This document shows, piece by piece, positions 1 to 7,945 of a stretch of 64,000 nucleotides of DNA (positions are counted from its first letter, which is position 1; every line of letters begins with the position of its first letter). This DNA comes from Thiomonas sp. X19 (GTDB lineage: Bacteria; Pseudomonadota; Gammaproteobacteria; Burkholderiales; Burkholderiaceae_C): NCBI RefSeq assembly GCF_900089495.1, contig NZ_LT605203.1, positions 1,587,060 to 1,651,059 on the forward strand, given 5' to 3'. A program made the translations under genes and the position numbers. The notes beneath the pieces were generated by a model. It was not told the origin of the DNA and searched no databases. It worked only from the letters and a program-made list of their open reading frames with translations.

Positions 1-1110
1 GGCGGTTTCAAGTGCGAAGCGCAACGCCCTTGGGGTTAATGGACGGGAGAGGGTTCTTGGGGGTTGACGAGGATTTCCGCGAGCACCTGCAGTGGCGACC
101 TCCAGCCCAGGGTTTGGCGCGGCCGGGTGTTGAGGCTGTCGGCGATCGCGTCGAGTTTTTGCTGCGAGTAGACCGACAGATCCGTGCCCTTGGGCATGTA
201 CTGGCGCAGCAGGCCGTTGGTGTTCTCGCAGGTGCCGCGCTGCCAGGGGCTGTGCGGGTCGCAGAAGTACACCCGCACGCCGGTGGCGGCCGTCAAATCG
301 GCATGCCGACTCATCTCCCTGCCCTGGTCGTAGGTCATGCTCTGGCGCAGCGGCGCCACCAGGGATTGCAGCTTGGTGGTGAAGGCTTGCAGCGCCGATG
401 CCGCCGTGGAGTCGGGCATCTTGGCCAGCAAGACGGCGCGGCTCATGCGTTCGACCAGCACGGCCACAGCCGACTTGTTGCCCGCCCCCTTGATGAGGTC
501 GCCCTCCCAGTGGCCGGGCATCAGACGATCCTCGATCTCGGGCGGGCGCACATGAATGCTGACCATCTCGGGGATCTGGCCGCGGCGGTCGGTGCCGCGC
601 GAACGCGGCAGGCGCTTCCCATGGCCCTGGCGCAGGCAGGCGATGAGTTCGCGCCGCAGCTCGCCCTTGGGGTGGGCGTAGATGGCGTTGTAAATCGTCT
701 CGTGGGACACGTGGCGGCTGGAATCGTCAGGATAGGTGCGCTTGAGCGTAGCGGCGATCTCCTGGGGCGACCACTTCCACGCCAGCATCTCGCGCACCGC
801 ACCCCAGAGCACGCTGCTGGGGGCCAGCTTCGCCGCTGGACGGCTGGCGGCGCGGCGCCTGGCGCGCAGGGTCTGCCCCACCATGGCGTCGTAGCTCCCC
901 GCGCTGTCTTGGGCATTGCGGGCAAGCTCCCGCGTCAAGGTCGAGGGCGCACGGCCCAGTCTGCGGGCCATGGCCCGCAGACTGACCTTCTCGGCTTTCC
1001 AGATCTCAATGCGCATGCGTTCGGCGGGTTGAAGCTGTCGGTACGTCGTTCTTGTCATTCACGGCACCTTACCGGATGGCAAGGTGTTGCACTTCAGATT
1101 TGAGCCCGCC
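1..1110 (-). mobile_element. IS30-family insertion sequence, apparently complete
   Basis: A single transposase gene is flanked by imperfect terminal inverted repeats at 1-28 and 1083-1110. Aligned end to end, 21 of 28 positions match, and both ends begin GGCGG. The left repeat starts at the first base of the window, so the left target duplication cannot be seen and the terminus might extend further left. The element lies about 80 bp upstream of the AraC-type gene at 1192 and may have separated it from its original promoter (inference). Confidence 0.85.
36..1058 (-). CDS. IS30-family transposase
   Basis: This 340-residue protein has the IS30 layout. An N-terminal helix-turn-helix (about residues 8-48, with ARRLGRAPSTLTREL) would bind the element's ends. 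The C-terminal catalytic core shows a DDE triad visible as D187 (GHWEGD), D244 (MTYDQG) and E278 (GTCENTNGLL). The length is normal for the family and the frame is uninterrupted, so the enzyme is probably functional. It would cut and paste its own element by binding the terminal repeats that flank it. It is the only gene between those repeats. Confidence 0.95.
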   Translation of the reverse strand: MTRTTYRQLQPAERMRIEIWKAEKVSLRAMARRLGRAPSTLTRELARNAQDSAGSYDAMVGQTLRARRRAASRPAAKLAPSSVLWGAVREMLAWKWSPQEIAATLKRTYPDDSSRHVSHETIYNAIYAHPKGELRRELIACLRQGHGKRLPRSRGTDRRGQIPEMVSIHVRPPEIEDRLMPGHWEGDLIKGAGNKSAVAVLVERMSRAVLLAKMPDSTAASALQAFTTKLQSLVAPLRQSMTYDQGREMSRHADLTAATGVRVYFCDPHSPWQRGTCENTNGLLRQYMPKGTDLSVYSQQKLDAIADSLNTRPRQTLGWRSPLQVLAEILVNPQEPSPVH

Positions 1111-1191
1111 AACCCTATTGTCCGTTTGACGCATCAGCGGCATATAGTGAAATAACGACACCGCATCGCGCCAATCGGCGAGCCGAGAACC

Positions 1192-1986
1192 ATGCACGAA
1201 ACCGCGCAACACCTCCACATTCCCCCCTTCAGCAAAGAGTTGCCGGGTCCGATTGCCTTTCGCACCGCCAACATGCCTGCGCATGCCACCTATCCACAGC
1301 ACAGCCATGCCTGGGGCGAGTTTGTCTACGCTTTCAGCGGGGTGATGGAAATCAAGCTGGGAGACAGGCATCTCCTGGCGCCGCCGCAATACGGCGTCTG
1401 GCTTGCGCCGAATCTCGAGCATCGGGGGCTGAACCGGCAGGCGGCTTGCCACGGCTCGCTCTATATCGCCGAGGAATTGTGTGGGGCACTCCCCAAGACC
1501 TGCTGTGCGCTGGTGGTCAGCCCCCTGATGCGGGCGTTGCTGGATCATCTGCGGCAGCATGCTCCGGTATTGCCGAGACCGGATGCAGTGAATCGGCTGC
1601 TGCAAGTTTTGGTGGATCAGTTGACCACAGCAGCTTGTGCGGGCAGCTATTTGCCCATGTCGGAGGACCCGCTGCTGAACCCGTTGTTGCTGGGACTGGA
1701 GGCCAACCCTGGCGACACGCGCTCAGTGGCGGAATTGGCCAGCTTGGTGCACACCACCGAGCGCACCCTGATGCGCCGTTGCCAGCGGGAGTTGGGCATG
1801 TCGCTCGCGCAATGGCGCAAGCGCTTGCGGGTTGTCAGCTCCATGCCGCGGCTGCAGTCTGGTGAGACCGTCGAGAACATCGCGCACGACCTTGGGTACA
1901 GCACATCTTCGGCGTTCATCAGCATGTTCCGCCGCCTGATGGGGGCCACGCCCGATGAATATCGCAAGGGCGCTTCGGCCTCTTGA
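1192..1986 (+). CDS. AraC-family transcriptional regulator with N-terminal cupin sensor
   Basis: This 264-residue protein has an N-terminal cupin-like sensor domain (about residues 15-130, with histidines in PQHSHAWGEF). The C-terminal AraC DNA-binding domain (about residues 165-260) has two helix-turn-helix motifs, the first around SVAELASLVHTTERTLMRR. It resembles regulators that act on adjacent transporters or hydrolases, but no such target gene is present here. Its upstream side is occupied by an IS30 element and downstream lies a decayed Lrp-like gene, so its regulon cannot be guessed. The ATG at 1192 is the first in-frame start that gives the full cupin domain. Confidence 0.9.
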   Translation: MHETAQHLHIPPFSKELPGPIAFRTANMPAHATYPQHSHAWGEFVYAFSGVMEIKLGDRHLLAPPQYGVWLAPNLEHRGLNRQAACHGSLYIAEELCGALPKTCCALVVSPLMRALLDHLRQHAPVLPRPDAVNRLLQVLVDQLTTAACAGSYLPMSEDPLLNPLLLGLEANPGDTRSVAELASLVHTTERTLMRRCQRELGMSLAQWRKRLRVVSSMPRLQSGETVENIAHDLGYSTSSAFISMFRRLMGATPDEYRKGASAS

Positions 1987-2065
1987 CCTGTCGACGCTCG
2001 GCCACGACGTATCGCATGCGGCTGAATTGCACAAGGTCGCCTCCCGACCCTAGCTTGCCCGATGG

Positions 2066-2411
2066 CTAGACCTTGTGCGTGGACAACAGCAGGCTGGTCT
2101 CCGTGCTGGCGCTGCCTTCAATCAAGCGGATGGCACTGAGCACCCGGTCGAACGCTTCCAGCGAATCGGCCTGCAATTTGGCCACGATGTCCCAGCGCCC
2201 GTTGGCCGAGTGCAGCGCCGTCACGCTGCGGTGGCCCCGCAGACTGCGCATCACCCCGAGAGGCAATCTGCACGGCATGCCCGTGGCCTGCCTCTGTGGG
2301 CACAGGCCCTTGTCCTTGGCGTTGTCTGGACTGGACGACGACGCACATCTGCATAGGAGCTTTGACGTTGATTTTCTCGATCCGGATATCGCCGGGTGTG
2401 GGTGCCACCAT
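2066..2411 (-). pseudogene. Frameshifted Lrp/AsnC ligand-binding (RAM) domain remnant
   Basis: The C-terminal part, in the frame ending at 2066, reads GRWDIVAKLQADSLEAFDRV and then a segment ending ETSLLLSTHKV. This is typical of the RAM domain that closes Lrp/AsnC regulators and stand-alone RAM proteins. The apparent N-terminus (from 2411, DIRIEKINVKAPMQMCVVVQ) lies in another frame, and the two join only if a shift is assumed near 2330. No DNA-binding domain is present. I see it as a degraded stand-alone RAM protein. The middle of the protein is not recognisable in any frame, so the boundaries are approximate. Confidence 0.45.
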
Positions 2412-2644
2412 GCGTGGCGGACCGGCCTATCGCGAGGCTCAACTTTGCATGGAAATGATCGTGGACACGGGCAGGCTTTCCTCACTCGACGTTGTGGAAC
2501 TCAACCCGGCTTTCGACGTCTGCAATCGCACGGCCGGCATGGCGGTGGAATTGATCGAGAGCCGGTTCGGACGATCGACCCTGATGCGGTGCCGAGTTCG
2601 CCGGCTTGGGCTTGTTCACCACGCATTGAAGGTGTGCGAGATGT

Positions 2645-2932
2645 TCACACGCCTTCAATGGCCAGCAGGCTGCCAAGCGAGGCGCCCTGGCGGATCGCGA
2701 TCAGCGTCTTGTACTGCGGCGAGGTGTAGAACGCCTGCAGATGCGCCATGTCCGGAAATTCGAGGATGACCTGGCGCCGCGGCACGTGGTCGCCCTCCAG
2801 CACTTCGACGGCGCCGCCGCGCACCAGATAGCGCCCGCCATGGGCTGCAATCAGCGCCGGCACTTGCTGACGGTAGGTTTCGTAGGCGGCGGGATCGGTG
2901 ATGTCGATGTCGGCGTAGATGTAAGCGGCCAT
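2645..2932 (-). CDS. DUF1330 domain protein
   Basis: This 95-residue protein matches the DUF1330 family of small ferredoxin-fold (dimeric alpha-beta barrel) proteins. The typical start MAAYIYADIDITD, the central GGRYLVRGG and the late VILEFPDMAHLQAFY block are all present. The biochemical role of the family is not established. A good ribosome binding site (AAGGAG) lies 8-10 bases before the ATG. About 60 bp upstream is a near-perfect 28-bp palindrome (2992-3019) that probably acts as an operator. No intact regulator lies next to it. Confidence 0.85.
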   Translation of the reverse strand: MAAYIYADIDITDPAAYETYRQQVPALIAAHGGRYLVRGGAVEVLEGDHVPRRQVILEFPDMAHLQAFYTSPQYKTLIAIRQGASLGSLLAIEGV

Positions 2933-2991
2933 GGTGGTGCTCCTTGTGGTCGTGTGATTGAAGCGGCGAGTTCGACTGCATCTTCAATTTA

Positions 2992-3019
2992 GACCGAAAT
3001 GCCAAATGGCAACTCGGTC
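2992..3019. promoter_or_regulatory. Near-perfect 28-bp palindrome, candidate operator upstream of DUF1330 gene
   Basis: The arms GACCGAAATGCCA and TGGCAACTCGGTC are inverted copies with two mismatches around a central AA. The site lies 60 bp upstream of the DUF1330 start codon, in the position expected for a dimeric repressor. The cognate regulator is unknown, and no intact regulator gene adjoins the site. Confidence 0.5.
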
Positions 3020-3208
3020 ATGCCCACGGCGCTGCGGCTATGGGCGCCGCTGTCAGGGCCGAAGGAGGCAGAGAACTCGGGGCGGACGCTCAATGTGCCG
3101 CACGAGGCTCAACCGGGCGCGTCGCTGCCATCCTGCGGGAACAACAGCTCGAAGAGGGCTCTGGTCGCTTGCACCGGTAGCCTTCAGGCATTGTGGTGCC
3201 CAACTGGC

Positions 3209-3444
3209 TAGGGCCTGTTCACGCCATTTCTCCATCTGCGTTGCCCCCAGACGGGGATGGCTGCAAGGCGGAGGGCGCCGGCAAGGGTGAACCCTTGCCA
3301 AGACCGACAACGCCGCAGACGCCTCGTCTGGGGGCAACCCTGCAGGACGGGGGACTGGGCAGCGCATTGCGGCGCGGCTTGCGCCTTGCACTGCATCTGC
3401 CCAGTCCCTCGTCGCAGGTGGAGAAATAGCGTGAACAGGCCCTA
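3209..3444. mobile_element. 236-bp MITE-like element with about 32-bp terminal inverted repeats
   Basis: The left end TAGGGCCTGTTCACGCCATT continues to about 3240. The right end read inwards, TAGGGCCTGTTCACGCTATT, continues the same way, and the two arms differ at about 3 of 32 positions. Both ends begin at a TA dinucleotide, which would suit TA-target insertion. The interior has no convincing gene but contains further short inverted and direct repeats. Two solo copies of the end sequence occur at 27345-27374 and 61749-61778, so this is a dispersed family. Confidence 0.65.
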
Positions 3445-3554
3445 ATTCATGGATGGTTGGCCATTTCATACAGTCCTCCTTTTCGGGGGCGACAATTTGC
3501 GCCGCTGCTCCCCGATGGACTGCGGACAAGATGCCAAACGTTCCCGGGCGCACG

Positions 3555-3948
3555 TCAAGCGGTCATGCTTGGATGGGTCGCCGACCCCGAATGGGCGACA
3601 CCGGCTGGTGCGCGCGGCGGGAAGTCCGCCAGCCTCGCGCCAGCGCGCACCACGGCCAGCCAGTCTTCGGGATCGAATTCCACGCCGATGGGGTTGTCTG
3701 CGAAGCTCGGGTTGTATAGGAAGGCGTTGGCCTCGCTTGCTGGTTGGTGGTGCGCCGTCCGCAGCCGGCATCAGCACGTCCAGGTTGATGAAGGCGAAGC
3801 GGTGGTGTTCGTCGTCGGTGAGGAAGGCCATCGCCGGGTGCTGGATGCGGGCGTCGAACACCGCGTGGTACCACGCCAGCATCTGCTCGAAGCGGCGGGT
3901 GCGATAGACGATGTGAACGAATTTGGCTGGCGAGCGAGCGTGGACCAT
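3555..3948 (-). pseudogene. VOC-family (extradiol dioxygenase-like) pseudogene with internal deletion
   Basis: From the ATG at 3948 the frame reads MVHARSPAKFVHIVYRTRRF and on to HRFAFINLDVLMPAADGAP. This is the N-terminal half of a vicinal-oxygen-chelate protein related to biphenyl-diol dioxygenases. The C-terminal end (AFLYNPSFADNPIGVEFDPE and following) lies in a different frame and ends at 3555. The 60-70 residues usually found between these parts, including the second metal-ligand region, are missing. The gene has therefore lost an internal block and been frameshifted, and should not encode an active enzyme. Confidence 0.65.
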
Positions 3949-4295
3949 GGTTGTGTCCCTTTGCGGTATGGGGGCGGCTACGAGCCAGGGCCTGTCGATC
4001 GCCGACACGCCCTGGTGGAGGGCTCAGGTCGTCCGCCAGATGCCCGAACGCTGCAGGCCAGCCCCTGTGCCCAATAATGAAAATACATTCAGTCACATGC
4101 GCTGCACAAAGTCACCGCGAGAGCCGCGAGACCCGCAAGATCGAGACATCGACTTCTCGCACTGCACTGGTTTGCTGGCACGGGCAATTGGTGGGACGCA
4201 GGCTTGCAGCCCTGGGCAGCGCCTTTGCGCTTTTACGTTGGGGCTTGATGCGGCCCTGCGGCCGCCGCAACCCGATGCCCGGCCTATACCGAATG
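3949..4295. other. Gap without a supported gene
   Basis: This 347-bp stretch lies between the VOC pseudogene start and the metR stop codon. Short open frames exist but none resembles a known protein or has a convincing ribosome binding site. A GC-rich hairpin-forming segment (GCGGCCCTGCGGCCGC, around 4253-4268) lies shortly beyond the metR stop and could end its transcript, but no T-run follows it. Confidence 0.5.
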
Positions 4296-5210
4296 TCAAC
4301 CCTGCGCTTCGCGCGCCTGCTCGCTGCCGCGCACCAGTTCGACGAATTCGCGCAGATAGGCGCGATGGGCCAGTTCGGCCGGCATGGCGGCGAACAGTTC
4401 GCCGCGCAAGGCGGGTGCCCCCAGCGGGCGGCCGACCACATAGCCGCGTTCCAGATAGGGCAGGGCGGCCCAGCGCGGCAGCACCGCGATGCCGCGTTTG
4501 CTGGCCACGAGTTGCACGATGGCGGCGGTGAGTTCGGCGCTGCGGCGCGCGGCGGGGCGCACGCCGGCGGGGAGGAGCAACTGGCGCATCACGTCGAGCT
4601 TGTCGTCGGGCACCGGGTAGGTGATGAGGGTCTCGGCGGCAAAGTCGGCGGCTTGCAGCGCGGGCTGTGCGGCGAGTGGATGGTCGCGCGCCAGCAGCGC
4701 GACGAAGTCGAAGCTGAACAGCGCCAGCACGACAAACGCGGCCGAAGGTGGCGGGGCTTCGTGCAGCACGGCCAGGTCGGCACGGCCGTCCAGCACCGGC
4801 TGCAGCGGGTCGGCGAGAAAGCCGGAGAGCAGGTCCATTTCCACTTCCGGCCAGCGCGGGCGCAGCGCGTCCATCGCCGGCATCAGCCAGTCGAAACAGC
4901 TATGGCATTCCACCGCGATGCGCAGGCTGCCGCTCTGCCCCTCGCGCAGTTGCGCCAGCGCCCGCTCGGCGTCGCGCACGCGCGGCAGCACTTCGGCGGC
5001 AAGGTCCAGCAGACGCTGCCCGGCGGGGGTGAAGCGCACCGCGGGCTGGGTGCGCTCGAACAGGCGCTGGCCGTAATGGTCCTCCAGCACCGCAATCTGC
5101 CGCGACAGGGCCGATTGCGTCAGATGCACGCGCAGCGCAGCGCGGGTGAGACTGCCGGTTTCAGCCAGGGCTTGCAGGGTGGAGAGATGCCGCAGATCGA
5201 GTGGACTCAT
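4296..5210 (-). CDS. metR: LysR-family regulator MetR
   Basis: This 304-residue LysR-type protein has an N-terminal winged helix (residues 1-60, DLRHLSTLQALAETGSLTRA) and a C-terminal effector-binding domain. Sequence features (VECHSCFDWLMPAMDALRP) and its position divergent from metE identify it as MetR, the homocysteine-responsive activator of methionine synthesis genes. The ATG at 5210 is chosen because it gives the standard MSPLDLRHL start. The open frame extends much further upstream, but that part is antisense to metE. A MetR-box-like site lies in the 93-bp intergenic region shared with metE. Confidence 0.93.
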   Translation of the reverse strand: MSPLDLRHLSTLQALAETGSLTRAALRVHLTQSALSRQIAVLEDHYGQRLFERTQPAVRFTPAGQRLLDLAAEVLPRVRDAERALAQLREGQSGSLRIAVECHSCFDWLMPAMDALRPRWPEVEMDLLSGFLADPLQPVLDGRADLAVLHEAPPPSAAFVVLALFSFDFVALLARDHPLAAQPALQAADFAAETLITYPVPDDKLDVMRQLLLPAGVRPAARRSAELTAAIVQLVASKRGIAVLPRWAALPYLERGYVVGRPLGAPALRGELFAAMPAELAHRAYLREFVELVRGSEQAREAQG

Positions 5211-5231
5211 GATCAAAACGCATGGTTTGCA

Positions 5232-5244
5232 TGAAAACAATTCG
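5232..5244 (+). promoter_or_regulatory. Candidate MetR box between metR and metE
   Basis: TGAAAACAATTCG matches the MetR consensus TGAA-N5-TTCA at 7 of 8 defined positions. It lies in the divergent metR-metE promoter region, where MetR would activate metE and repress itself. Confidence 0.5.
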
Positions 5245-5303
5245 CTTGAATCATAGTTTGGGTCGGGTGATGATGCAATTTTTCGCATCAATCCAGGAAA
5301 ATC

Positions 5304-7823
5304 ATGATTCGCACGCATACCCTTGGCTATCCCCGCATCGGCCCCCAGCGGGAATGGAAATTCGCCCTCGAAGCGTTCTGGAGTGCCCCCGACAGTCCGC
5401 AAGCGGACTCCCGCCGAGGAGGTCAAGGACACTCGGGAGCCGCCCAGCGTTTCCTTGAGGTCACAAAAAGCAGCGAGGCCGAACTCGCCGCCACCTGGCA
5501 AGCCTTGCGCCTGCAGCAATGGGCCGATCAACGCGACGCCGGACTGGACATGGTGGCCGCGGGCGACTTCGCCCCTTACGACCACATCGCCGCCATGACC
5601 CTGCGCCTGGGCGCGGCACCGGCGCGCTTCGGCTTCGGCACGGCGCATTCGTCCTGGGCGCGGCATTTCGCCCTGGGTCGCGGCACCGCCAGCCAGCCGG
5701 CGCTGGAACTGACCAAGTGGTTCGACACCAATTACCACTACCTCGTGCCGGAAATCGGCGCCGACACCCGCTTCACCGCCGATGCCGCTGATCTGGCGCA
5801 TGAACTGGCGCTGGCCCGTGAGCATGGCCACGCCGCCAAGGTGGTGCTGCCCGGGCCTCTGACCTGGCTGAAACTGGGCAAGAGCCGCGACCCCCACTTC
5901 GACCCGCTGACCCTGCTGCCGGGCCTGATCGACGCCTACGCCCACATCCTGCGTGACGTGCATGGCGCTGGCGCCGCCTGGGTGCAGCTCGACGAGCCCA
6001 TCCTCGCGCTCGACCTGCCGCACGCCTGGAAGGCCGCTTTCCGCGTTGGTTATGCCCAACTCGCCGCAGCACTGGAAGAAGCAGCGCCCAAGCTGCTGCT
6101 TGCCGTGTACTTCGGCCCGCTGGAAGACAACCTCGACCTGGCCTGCAGCCTGCCGGTGGATGGCCTGCATGTGGACCTGGTGCGCGGCCGCGCCGAGGCC
6201 GCCTGGGTGGCCGAGCGCCTGGGCGCGGGCAAGGTGCTGTCGGCCGGGGTGATCGACGGCCGCAACATCTGGCGCGCCGACCTGGACGACGCGCTGGCGC
6301 TGTTGCGCAGCCTCAAGCGCGATGGCGAGATTTGGATCTCGCCATCATGCTCGCTGCTGCACGTGCCGGTGGATTTGGAGATCGAAGACCAGCAAGGAAG
6401 CGCCGGGCCGTCCCAAGCTTCCTTGACCCCCTCGGGGGGCGACGCCGGCAAGGCCGGCGTCTGGGGGCGCAACCAGCAAGGAAGCGCCGGGCCGTCCCAA
6501 ACTTCCTTGACCCCCTCGGGGGGCGACGCCGGCAAGGCCGGCGTCTGGGGGCGGACCATTCCGCAGCCCTTCAAAGGCGGCATGGCCTTTGCGCGCCAGA
6601 AGCTGGGTGAAATCAGCCTGCTGGCGCAGGCGCTGCGCGAGGGCGAATCTCCCGGCGCCGCCATCAGCGCCGCGCTGCAAGCCGCCCGCGCCGCCCGCGC
6701 TGCGCGTCTGGCCCATCCCAGCGTGACCCGTGCCGAACTGCGCGCCCGCATGGCGGCGCTGCCGTCGGGCCAGCGCGCCCACGCCTACCCGCAGCGCGCC
6801 GTGGCGCAAGACGCACGCTTCAAGCTGCCGGCGCTGCCCACCACCACCATCGGCAGCTTCCCGCAAACCGCCGACATCCGTGCCTCCCGCGCCGCCCGCA
6901 AGCGCGGCGAGATCGACCAGGCCGAGTACGAGCGCCGCATGCGCGAGGCCATCTCCCTGGCGGTGCGCAAGCAGGAGGAACTGGGTCTGGACGTGCTGGT
7001 GCACGGCGAGGCCGAGCGCAACGACATGGTGGAGTACTTCGGCGAGCAGTTCGAAGGCGTGCTGTTCACCCAATACGGCTGGGTGCAGAGCTACGGCTCG
7101 CGCTGCGTCAAGCCGCCGGTGATTTTCGGCGACGTGCTGCGTCCCAAACCCATGACCGTGGCCTGGAGCGCTTACGCCCAGAGCCTGACGACCAAGCCGA
7201 TGAAAGGCATGCTCACCGGCCCCGTCACCCTGCTGCAATGGGCCTTCGTGCGCGACGACCTGCCGCGCAGCGAAGTGGCCCTGCAACTGGCCCTGGCGGT
7301 GCGCGACGAGGTGCAGGACCTGGAAGCCGCCGGCATCGGCATGATCCAGATCGACGAGCCCGCGTTCCGCGAAGGCCTGCCGCTGCGCCAGCGCAACTGG
7401 CAGGCCTACCTGGACTGGGCCGGCCGCGCCTTCCGCCTGTCGGCCAGCGGTGTGCGCGACGACACGCAGATCCACACCCATATGTGCTACTCGGAGTTCA
7501 ACGACATCATGCCGGCCATCGCCGCGCTCGATGCCGACGTCATCTCGATTGAGACCAGCCGCTCCGACATGGAACTGCTGCACGCTTTCGGCGAATTCCA
7601 GTATCCGAACGCAATCGGCCCCGGCGTGTGGGACATCCACTCCCCCCGCGTGCCCGGCCAGGCCGAAATGGAACGCCTGCTGCGCAAGGCGCTGGCCGTC
7701 ATCCCCGCCGCTCGCCTGTGGGTCAACCCCGATTGCGGCCTGAAAACCCGCGGCTGGCCCGAAACCGAAGCGGCATTGCGCAATTTGACCGGTGCGGCCA
7801 AGGCGGTGCGGGGCCAAAGCTGA
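5304..7823 (+). CDS. metE: Cobalamin-independent methionine synthase with in-frame repeat insertions
   Basis: MetE transfers a methyl group from 5-methyltetrahydropteroyl-triglutamate to homocysteine. The zinc/homocysteine ligands are all present: H726 and C728 (HTHMC), E750 (ISIETSRSD) and C811 (NPDCGLKTRGW). The protein has 839 residues against a usual 750-770. The excess is two insertions. One of about 28 residues follows the N-terminal FALEAFW. The other, of about 56 residues, lies near residues 362-417 as two tandem 28-residue copies ending GGDAGKAGVWGR. Both are translated intergenic-type repeats whose 84-bp length keeps the frame. The catalytic C-terminal barrel is untouched, so activity is likely. 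Expression is expected to depend on MetR. Confidence 0.95.
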   Translation: MIRTHTLGYPRIGPQREWKFALEAFWSAPDSPQADSRRGGQGHSGAAQRFLEVTKSSEAELAATWQALRLQQWADQRDAGLDMVAAGDFAPYDHIAAMTLRLGAAPARFGFGTAHSSWARHFALGRGTASQPALELTKWFDTNYHYLVPEIGADTRFTADAADLAHELALAREHGHAAKVVLPGPLTWLKLGKSRDPHFDPLTLLPGLIDAYAHILRDVHGAGAAWVQLDEPILALDLPHAWKAAFRVGYAQLAAALEEAAPKLLLAVYFGPLEDNLDLACSLPVDGLHVDLVRGRAEAAWVAERLGAGKVLSAGVIDGRNIWRADLDDALALLRSLKRDGEIWISPSCSLLHVPVDLEIEDQQGSAGPSQASLTPSGGDAGKAGVWGRNQQGSAGPSQTSLTPSGGDAGKAGVWGRTIPQPFKGGMAFARQKLGEISLLAQALREGESPGAAISAALQAARAARAARLAHPSVTRAELRARMAALPSGQRAHAYPQRAVAQDARFKLPALPTTTIGSFPQTADIRASRAARKRGEIDQAEYERRMREAISLAVRKQEELGLDVLVHGEAERNDMVEYFGEQFEGVLFTQYGWVQSYGSRCVKPPVIFGDVLRPKPMTVAWSAYAQSLTTKPMKGMLTGPVTLLQWAFVRDDLPRSEVALQLALAVRDEVQDLEAAGIGMIQIDEPAFREGLPLRQRNWQAYLDWAGRAFRLSASGVRDDTQIHTHMCYSEFNDIMPAIAALDADVISIETSRSDMELLHAFGEFQYPNAIGPGVWDIHSPRVPGQAEMERLLRKALAVIPAARLWVNPDCGLKTRGWPETEAALRNLTGAAKAVRGQS
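5382..5466 (-). repeat. Diverged inverted copy of the 84-bp repeat, inside metE
   Basis: The segment after the FALEAFW codons is absent from ordinary MetE proteins. Its 3' part (GAGGAGGTCAAGGA, then GAGCCGCCCAGCGTTTCCTT) aligns at roughly 75-80% by eye with the reverse complement of the tandem copies at 6389-6553. It adds about 28 codons without breaking the frame. Confidence 0.55.
6389..6553 (+). repeat. Tandem duplication of an 84-bp repeat, inside metE
   Basis: Copy 1 spans 6389-6472 and copy 2 spans 6473-6553. They are almost identical; the visible differences are GCTT versus ACTT in mid-unit and the last bases. Each carries the palindromic core CCCCCTCGGGGGG and ends GGCGTCTGGGGGCG. The 84-bp period equals 28 codons. 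This kind of GC-rich palindromic repeat is normally intergenic. Confidence 0.85.
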
Positions 7824-7945
7824 TTGAGCGTGGATCGTTTGGCGCTGTGTGGAACGAGCTGCGCCCAGCTTGCAGGTGCTGTTGGAAACCCGCGCCGCGG
7901 GCACGCACGACGGCATCGGAGTCATCTTCACGCACAATTCCCCGC

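Noticed and set aside
3193..3445. Short open frames within the MITE-like element
   Set aside because: They are translations of inverted repeats in both directions and show no independent support.
4296..6170. Minus-strand open frame far longer than metR
   Set aside because: The part upstream of 5210 is antisense to the 5' end of metE and has no homology; the LysR protein clearly starts at 5210.
6389..6553. Tandem 84-bp repeats as a CRISPR array
   Set aside because: There are only two units with no spacers, and they are translated inside metE.
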